Assembly (NCBI RefSeq): GCF_004337985.1
Contig: NW_021940919.1
Span: forward strand, 310,001 to 374,000
Direction: 5' to 3'
From: Pyricularia pennisetigena
Taxonomy: Eukaryota > Ascomycota > Sordariomycetes > Magnaporthales > Pyriculariaceae
DNA: 64,000 nucleotides
The notes under the pieces: model-generated
What the model was told of the DNA's origin: nothing
The model's database searches: none
What the model saw: the letters and a program-made list of their open reading frames with translations, nothing else
In this document: piece by piece, positions 57,839 through 64,000 of the stretch
Layout: every line of letters starts with the position of its first letter
Numbering within the stretch: the first letter of the stretch is position 1
Position numbers and translations under genes: made by a program

Positions 57839-58401
57839 AATGTGCGTGTTTGAAGGAGTGGAGATTGAAGACCAAGTCGTCGTTGTCGCGATGATGCTTG
57901 CCGAAGTTCCTACAGCAAACTCGGACAAGCCAGGGTGATCCACCCATCACGTGACCAACTGTCTGGAATCCACGCCATTTGCAGGTTTAGTCATTCAAGC
58001 TACCAACAATAAAACAAAGACCGTGTGTCTCGCTTTGAACTATATATCGGATTGATTAGCATGTCTCGCACAGGAAATCGCAGCGCGTAAACACCAATTT
58101 GGAGAGATTACAAAATAGCAGGGTGTACGTCAAGACAGACACCGTTCAGATTCATATGTAACCATAGCGAGAGGCACAACATCCAAGAGTTTGTTATCAT
58201 CACCATCAGGGAAACTGAAATTGTCAGAAGTATTCAGCCATGCTCTTTTTTTTTCATTGCTGTTTCATGGTCGTTCCGGTCATGAGCCACATAATACCCG
58301 GACTTCCTATCAAATCATGCCTAGGAGGCGAACGAAAACGCTCATCCACGGCCGAAAGCCTCAGCCTAAAGATACACTAGCAACTAAACCGTCATCCCCG
58401 A
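57839..58401. other. Promoter of ATP7 and 3' flank of NAC-alpha gene
   Basis: No further gene is seen in this 563-bp spacer. Confidence 0.6.
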
Positions 58402-59258
58402 CTAGACGCTTAAAGCCATGATGGAGTTGACTATATCATTGTCATTTTCCTTCAAAGCCTTGATGGCCTTTGTGCGCGAGACGCCGGCCTGGGTCATGAC
58501 GAGCTCAATGTCCTTGTCCTCAATACCGTCGGCGTCGACCTCTTCGTCGTCATCGTCGTCCTCCTTCTTGGCGTCGCCCTCGCTGGCCTTGCCAGCCTCG
58601 CCGTGGCTGTGGCCGGCGTGGTCATGGTCGTGGCCGGCCGAGGAAGCGAGCTGCTGGGCAGCGGCAGCCTGGGCCGAGGCGTTCAGGTCCTCAATCTTGG
58701 CCTCACCGAAGACGCTGTGACGATAGGGGCGAGTCAGACACGGAACTTGCGACTCGCGATACAGGTTAGTAAGGGAGCCTACTCACATGTAGGTGCTGCT
58801 GTTGGGCGACTTGTAGACCTCCGGGTTGTTGATGACAAAGAGGATCTAAGTCATAAGTCAGCCTTTGAACCAAAAGTGTAGACCGCAGAGCCAAACAGCT
58901 ATTGCACCAAGTCTGAAGCCCCCCGCATGTCATCTAGGACTTTGAGGGGCCTCTGCTCCCCATAATGTCCACCTCTTGCTGCACACGCATCCCAATGTAG
59001 CTTCCCATGCACTCGACTTACGTTTTTGGGGCGGCGGAGTGTGACGCGGGTGATGCCGTCGACACGGATCAGGTGCAGCTTCTCGATGGCCTTGCGAGCC
59101 TTCTTCTCGTTGCGGGAGTGAATGACGGCGGTCGATCCGGCAGGGAGGTTGGTCTCCTCCTCGCCATCAGAGTCGGAGCTGCTGTCATCCTCGTGCTCAT
59201 CGACGGTGGTCTTCTTGGGGTCCTCGTCGGGAAGCTCTTCGACTCTAGGGTTGGCCAT
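58402..59258 (-). CDS. EGD2: Nascent polypeptide-associated complex subunit alpha
   Basis: Three exons, 59022-59258, 58787-58845 and 58402-58714, encode 202 residues. An acidic N-terminus leads into the NAC domain ([25 protein letters not shown], then [22 protein letters not shown] and [10 protein letters not shown]), followed by an Ala/His/Asp-rich linker and a C-terminal UBA domain ([20 protein letters not shown] through [10 protein letters not shown]). Dimerised with the beta subunit, it binds nascent chains at the ribosomal exit and prevents mistargeting to the ER. Phases at both junctions restore the family sequence. An acceptor-like CAATAG with an upstream CTAAC 10 nt before the ATG hints at an intron in the 5' UTR, but I cannot fix its donor. 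Confidence 0.95.
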
Positions 59259-60428
59259 TTTGAGGGACTATTGCGGGGTGGTTCGTTGGTTAGCGGAAAT
59301 GAATGTGCAATTTGGTGCTCAGTGCAGAATTTAGAGGGTCGAGCAAGCCTGAACCTCTGCCCACTTTCACAGAATGAACAAAGATGGCGAAATTTCGAGG
59401 GTGGGTAGGTAGGTCGATTGCTTGTGAGCACCTGGAATTTACCAGCTTTTATGCCCCTAATCAATGCTCCCAGCCTGAAAGTCGTTCTCAAGTAAATTCA
59501 ATCGATCGTGATGAATTCTGCAGCAATTTCCTACTTACTCTGTTTCTGATTATCACCGCCCTGCGTTACTGGTCTCGTCGTTACTCCAAAGCGCACTGAG
59601 ATGTGGGACGCAAAGTGCTTAGACACAGAAGAATTCACAACCCTAGAATTTCGCGGGTGGTCAATGCACACAAAACAACTCCACCCACCAACCAACCAAC
59701 CCGCAGTATGCGCACTACCCACCTCAGGTGACGAGATGTAGGCGGAGGTAAGGTAATTACTGTCCATCGCACATCAAAGCCAATGAAGACGCTGGATGGC
59801 AGCTTCAAAGTCTATTGCCACCTACGGGGAGGTGACACTGCTAGGAATCGTTCAAGGAACTGTAAACGTCGCTGCAAAACTCCCGGGAATAGTAAAAGGC
59901 GAATGGCCATAGCAGTTTTCATTCTTTACAATTTAGATGCATTCATGTGTAGGGCCGTGGTGTTCTTCATATCATTATGTAAGAATGCTTTGTTTTGTTT
60001 GCGAGCTTTCGAAGCACGAGGCATCCACAAACGAAACGGATGGTAGCTTCGCAGTGTATCAATCAGTCTGCCCGGCTCCCTTCTGTATCACCCGACCGCC
60101 CCGATTGTCACAATATCAAGCGCCGACGGTCGTTTGGCTCAAAAGATTTCCTCATTTTACGCCGCGACACGCCATCTCGTAAGATGATCGTGACTGTACA
60201 GGGTTGTCCCGAAAAAAGTGCAAAAGAATCGCGATAGCCCTAATGCCGATTGGATATGATCATGCAATCCATTCCAGAGGTGAAAACCGTTTTCCGCAAA
60301 CCGAAACCGCGTCGAAAAGCCCCTTTCCTTCCAAGTCTGCTCTAATTTGACGCCCGTCCCCTCGATGCAAGCCACGCCGAAACAGTCCCAAAGATTCCTT
60401 TTTATGCTTCCGTCAAAGTCGTTGTTGT
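59259..60428. other. Promoter of NAC-alpha gene and 3' flank of eL14 gene
   Basis: No gene seen. A GGTAGGTAGG motif lies at about 59404-59413, some 150 bp upstream of the NAC-alpha start. Confidence 0.6.
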
Positions 60429-60994
60429 CTATGCCGAGGCCTTGACCTTGGCCAGAGCCTTGCGCTCCTCGAAGCGGGCGCGCTTCTTGAGGCGCATGAC
60501 CTTGAAGCGGTCGAAGTCGGTGAGGGCGCCCCTCCTAGCCTTGCGGTCGGCCTTCTTGGCCCAGTTGCTGTCCTTCCACTTCGAATCGACCTCAGCCTTC
60601 TCCCAAGCAGCCTTGACAGCTCCTGTCCGCGCACCACGGGGCAGGTTGGGGATGACGTGAGCGGTAAGAACGGCTTGGCTCAGAGGAACGGATTGTCTCG
60701 CAGTGGCGAGGCTGGAGTCTGAGGAGGGCCCATCGACGAGGACCTGCAATTGGCATAGTTGCATGTTAGTCTGGATTGTTGCAACATCCTGGTTCCAGAA
60801 TTGCCGATTTACGGCAACTTCCAACTACCAGCACCGCGACACCAAATCCAGGGAACTTTTCCACGTACGCGCTTGTGGTCGATGATCTCGACAATGGTGG
60901 CGAGCTTGCCAGCGTTGGGGCCGTCATTGATCAGGATAACGCGGCCGACCTCGACCTGAGGCCACTGGGCAGCGACGATGCTGATATCACCCAT
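60429..60994 (-). CDS. RPL14: 60S ribosomal protein eL14
   Basis: Two exons, 60869-60994 and 60429-60743, encode 146 residues. The N-terminal KOW-like part ([37 protein letters not shown]) and the basic C-terminal half ([41 protein letters not shown]) are those of eL14. The intron (60744-60868) has donor GTACGT. A second intron probably lies in the 5' UTR just upstream of the ATG (listed separately). Confidence 0.95.
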
Positions 60995-62653
60995 TTTTGG
61001 CGGCTAGTAGTCGTTGATGTGAGCGAGAGTATGATTCTGAGGTCGAGGGTATCGTCGTCGTGATGGTCGTTTTCAAAAGTGTCGTAAAGAAATGGCTTAC
61101 CTTTTCACGATTTGTGACAAGAATCTAGGCGTGGCGTCGGTTTGCTTGACTTGAGGGCATAAGAGGGGACGTCGTGCGTGAGCAAAATTTCATGCCCTAC
61201 TAAGACCGCGGCAGCTCCACAATTCTTAGAGTGGACCAGAAAGTGGCCCATATCACGTGCCGGCGCTGTTAGGTGGGGTAAGTCCTTGTCATTCATGTAT
61301 ATAGAACTTAGAATTTGGAAGCATTATCAATCCGTATGCTGGTGTTGGGATCGCGGTAATCAACTAGCAGCAGCATTAACAATAGATTTCGTGTCCCATT
61401 ACAATTTGATAGAATCTGTAACGCTAACGCTTTTTTGCTATTTGTTTTGTTTTCCTGCTCACCGCAGAATGCCTTGGACCATTTCGCCGCGACTGGGGGT
61501 AGACGACACCGTCCATACAGACAGTCCTCAGCTGCACCGCCGATCTACAGGTTTTCAATCCATTGCATAGATATGTTGGATATCAATGGACTAAAAAATG
61601 ATATTCAACCACGTCCTACCCCGGCTGAGATCTTTCCGCCTCCTTATCAGTAATCATATTTACTTCGACAGTCGTCATTATACCGCAGTCATCTCAGGAT
61701 GGCTAGACTAGCTAGCAAGGAAGCTTGGGCACCAGTCACTTTCCAAGATAGCCCACGTCTGACCCCCACGAGTGCCAGCTGACCTCGACTCCTTTTCATG
61801 TCTACATACTTGAAAGTTCAAAACCCCCATTCTCGTGCAGTTGGGTATCCATTTGTCATCTTTTTTAGTCTTGGTGCACAGAGAATCAAACTCGGTTCAG
61901 CATCAATCAACTTAGTTTCAAGTTCGGATCTTCGTGGCTAAGCGTCTTGGCAAAGTACTGCGCTACACGTGCCACTGAGGGTGCATACACCTACCTGCAC
62001 GAATCGACAGCCTCATGCACCCCTTTGACAGCTATACCGTTCGTAAATATCAAGCCTTGCGACATTCACCCGGGAAAATTGAACTATTTTGCTCGAGTTT
62101 CATCTTTCTCAGTGGACTGTTGCCTGCCGGCAGCAACTGCAAAATCTCGAAGCACTTATCGCGGCCACCTGGGAAACTTTTGGCGGGGTCAAACTGCTAG
62201 CCGCCTTTTACCTCAAGCTTCATTTTACAGAGTAATTCCGTTCCCCCTTTTCATCGAATAACAGCACCACAAAGGCAAATGTAAGCGGCGCTCTTGTCTC
62301 TAATCGATTACTGCACCCTTTGTACTGCTGGTCCATCCACTCGACTTCTGCTAGAGTCCGAGACTTGGCTTCGAAGGAGGTTCCATTTTATTGCTTCTAC
62401 AATATAATCCTTTGCACCCCACTATCCCTCCCTTCGCATTTGCAGTCCGCATCCTTGGCGTGGGTCTAGCTGTCACCACGCGCTTTTAGTTTGAAACTTG
62501 ACTCAACATCGCTGGATCTTAACATATCTGTTCACTGTTTCTTTTTCATTTTATATAAAGACGAACAACAGACTAAATTTTCTTCAGCTGCGGTCGAAAT
62601 ACGCTGACATACACAACAAAACCCTTACTTAGTCTTTGCCTCATTCGATCGTC
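60995..62653. other. Divergent upstream region of eL14 and Lyc1-like genes
   Basis: 1.66 kb between two divergent start codons. Besides the eL14 leader intron I see no gene. A TATATAAAG sequence at about 62552-62560 may be a TATA element about 95 bp before the Lyc1-like start. Confidence 0.55.
61004..61100 (-). other. RPL14: Probable 5'-UTR intron of the eL14 gene
   Basis: On the minus strand AAAAG|GTAAGC (61100) and CTACTAG (ending 61004) delimit a 97-nt intron whose acceptor lies nine bases before the ATG. Leader introns are frequent in fungal ribosomal-protein genes. Confidence 0.5.
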
Positions 62654-63796
62654 ATGGGGGACATGGACTTGGGCATCCCGATGCCCACAGCATCCTTGGA
62701 TGTTGTCTTTGCTGAGGCAACTCCAGAACAGGCGATTATATTTCGCAAGCTGAACAGCGAATGCTGGTCCAAACCTCTAACCCTAGCCCAGTACATGGAG
62801 GCTGGAGAGATGCTTTCACGCACGGAACTTGCGAGAGACGATGGCATCAAGTTCTGGGTTTTGTATAAGAAGTCCGACCCTTCGGAAGTGGTTGCGGGCT
62901 GTGAGACTGTCAGGAAGACTGTTTTCATTCGTGAACCAAAAATTCCTGGAGCCACCGAGGCTGGCAAGCCTGATAGCATTGAGGAAACAACGGCGTTCGG
63001 AGTTGCCAGTGTCTTTACCAATCCCAACTACCGTCGGTTGGGTATGGCGAACTTCATGCTCAAGAAGCTCCAGGAAGTCATGGACAACCAATCTGCGGCA
63101 TGTTCGGTCCTCTACAGTGACATAGGCAAACTGTATTACACGAACATGGGCTGGAACGTCTTTCCCCACCAGGAAGCCAGTTTGACCTTGCTGAATGAGG
63201 GCAAGATACTGGATCCGGAATCTTGCTGCAATATCAAAACAAGATGGCTTGCACTAGACGAAATCAGACAGCTGTGCGACCTCGACATTGCCAACCTCAA
63301 ACAGCGGCTGCAGAACTGCCCCGCGGACGGGAAGATACACTTGGCTTTCTCTCCTAACTTCGCGCAGCTTGAGCAGCAATTTGCGGCTGAGGACACCTTC
63401 ATGAAGCTACACTCGAACACCGAGGTTGATCACCGAGGCGCAAGGACACTCGATGGCAAAAGCTGGATCACATGGGTCCACAAGAAACAGCGACTTGTGG
63501 TGCTCCGTATCGTCACCACTGCCCCGGAATCCGAGGCACGCAGAGTCGAACACATCTGGGCACTACTTAACGCAGCGGTTGCTGAAGCGTCTCTAACAGG
63601 GATGAAATCCGTCATTGTGTGGAACCCGGACGAGGCTACGACATCAGGAGTGAAGGCGACGAGCAATGCGTACGAGAATGACATCAAGGTGGTGTTCACA
63701 GAGCGAGACGGCTCTATCCCCAGCTTCAGGTGGCAAAAGGGTTTAAGCACATCCAATACTGTTTGGGATGACAACTACTACTACTGTTGGTGCTGA
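62654..63796 (+). CDS. Lyc1-type GNAT acetyltransferase (putative lysine N6-acetyltransferase)
   Basis: A single exon for 380 residues from the first ATG (62654). The N-terminal GNAT domain has an acetyl-CoA loop of the form FTNPNYRRLGMANFMLKKLQ (near 120-140), followed by YSDIGKLYYTNMGWNVFPHQ, typical of fungal Lyc1 proteins, then the Lyc1-specific C-terminal half. In Yarrowia, Lyc1 acetylates lysine in the catabolic pathway; most filamentous fungi have several members with unknown substrates, so function is inferred. The protein ends with an aromatic Cys-rich tail (NYYYCWC). A T18 run follows in the 3' flank (63849-63866). Confidence 0.82.
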   Translation: MGDMDLGIPMPTASLDVVFAEATPEQAIIFRKLNSECWSKPLTLAQYMEAGEMLSRTELARDDGIKFWVLYKKSDPSEVVAGCETVRKTVFIREPKIPGATEAGKPDSIEETTAFGVASVFTNPNYRRLGMANFMLKKLQEVMDNQSAACSVLYSDIGKLYYTNMGWNVFPHQEASLTLLNEGKILDPESCCNIKTRWLALDEIRQLCDLDIANLKQRLQNCPADGKIHLAFSPNFAQLEQQFAAEDTFMKLHSNTEVDHRGARTLDGKSWITWVHKKQRLVVLRIVTTAPESEARRVEHIWALLNAAVAEASLTGMKSVIVWNPDEATTSGVKATSNAYENDIKVVFTERDGSIPSFRWQKGLSTSNTVWDDNYYYCWC

Positions 63797-64000
63797 GTAT
63801 GTCGGATTTCTCGTCGGTATGGTGTTGGTGTTGGAAATTTGTTTGGCGTTTTTTTTTTTTTTTTTTGTTGGAAAAGGCTGGGAACAACCCTAGTCTTGGA
63901 TACTAAACGTATGGTTTCCATTGGGTTCTCTAATATCTGTGGCTGCAACATATATTTAGCGATTTTACGAAATGTCAAACAGTTTCTCCACTTGTCAGTA
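63797..64000. other. 3' flank of Lyc1-like gene
   Basis: No gene; contains a T18 run at 63849-63866. Confidence 0.6.

Overview
This is nuclear DNA of a filamentous ascomycete. The genes have one to three short introns (mostly 50-170 nt) with fungal splice signals (GTAAGT/GTGAGT donors, CTGAC/CTAAC-like branch sites, CAG/TAG acceptors). The products are eukaryotic housekeeping proteins with close filamentous-fungal relatives, 5S rRNA genes are scattered singly, and a DNA transposon shows decay of the kind left by repeat-induced point mutation (RIP). Overall protein style suggests a Sordariomycete, possibly Magnaporthales; that placement is inference, not shown by any one feature.

Layout: 1-13.6 kb is gene-poor, with the exosome subunit RRP43 (minus, 3277-4344), a newly assembled 82-residue four-cysteine-pair protein (minus, 6285-6645) and a long empty stretch. 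From 13.6 to 31 kb come a GMC oxidoreductase, an Fmp46-like mitochondrial protein, a very large RRM-like protein of unknown function, a divergent pair of mitochondrial genes (complex I NDUFA2-type subunit and MPC2-type pyruvate carrier), and a Skt5/Chs4-type chitin synthase activator. A 5.7-kb empty region follows. From 36.6 to 49.2 kb are a 1480-residue hybrid histidine kinase, an Mpv17/PMP22 protein, and the divergent pair YIF1 and SRP-receptor alpha.

From 49.2 to 53.4 kb is an AT-rich repeat island: gene remnants, three 5S rRNA genes (two direct, one inverted) and a 1405-bp Tc1/mariner relic with perfect terminal repeats. From 55 kb to the end are an HSL-type esterase, ATP synthase subunit d, NAC-alpha, ribosomal protein eL14 and a Lyc1-type acetyltransferase.

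The genes do not form a biosynthetic cluster. Themes are mitochondrial function (Fmp46-like, NDUFA2, MPC2, ATP7, perhaps Mpv17), protein synthesis and targeting (5S rRNA, eL14, NAC, SRP receptor, Yif1), and cell wall/signalling (Skt5-like, histidine kinase). Exon boundaries were assembled by eye from splice signals, reading frame and family knowledge; every multi-exon model given closes in frame.
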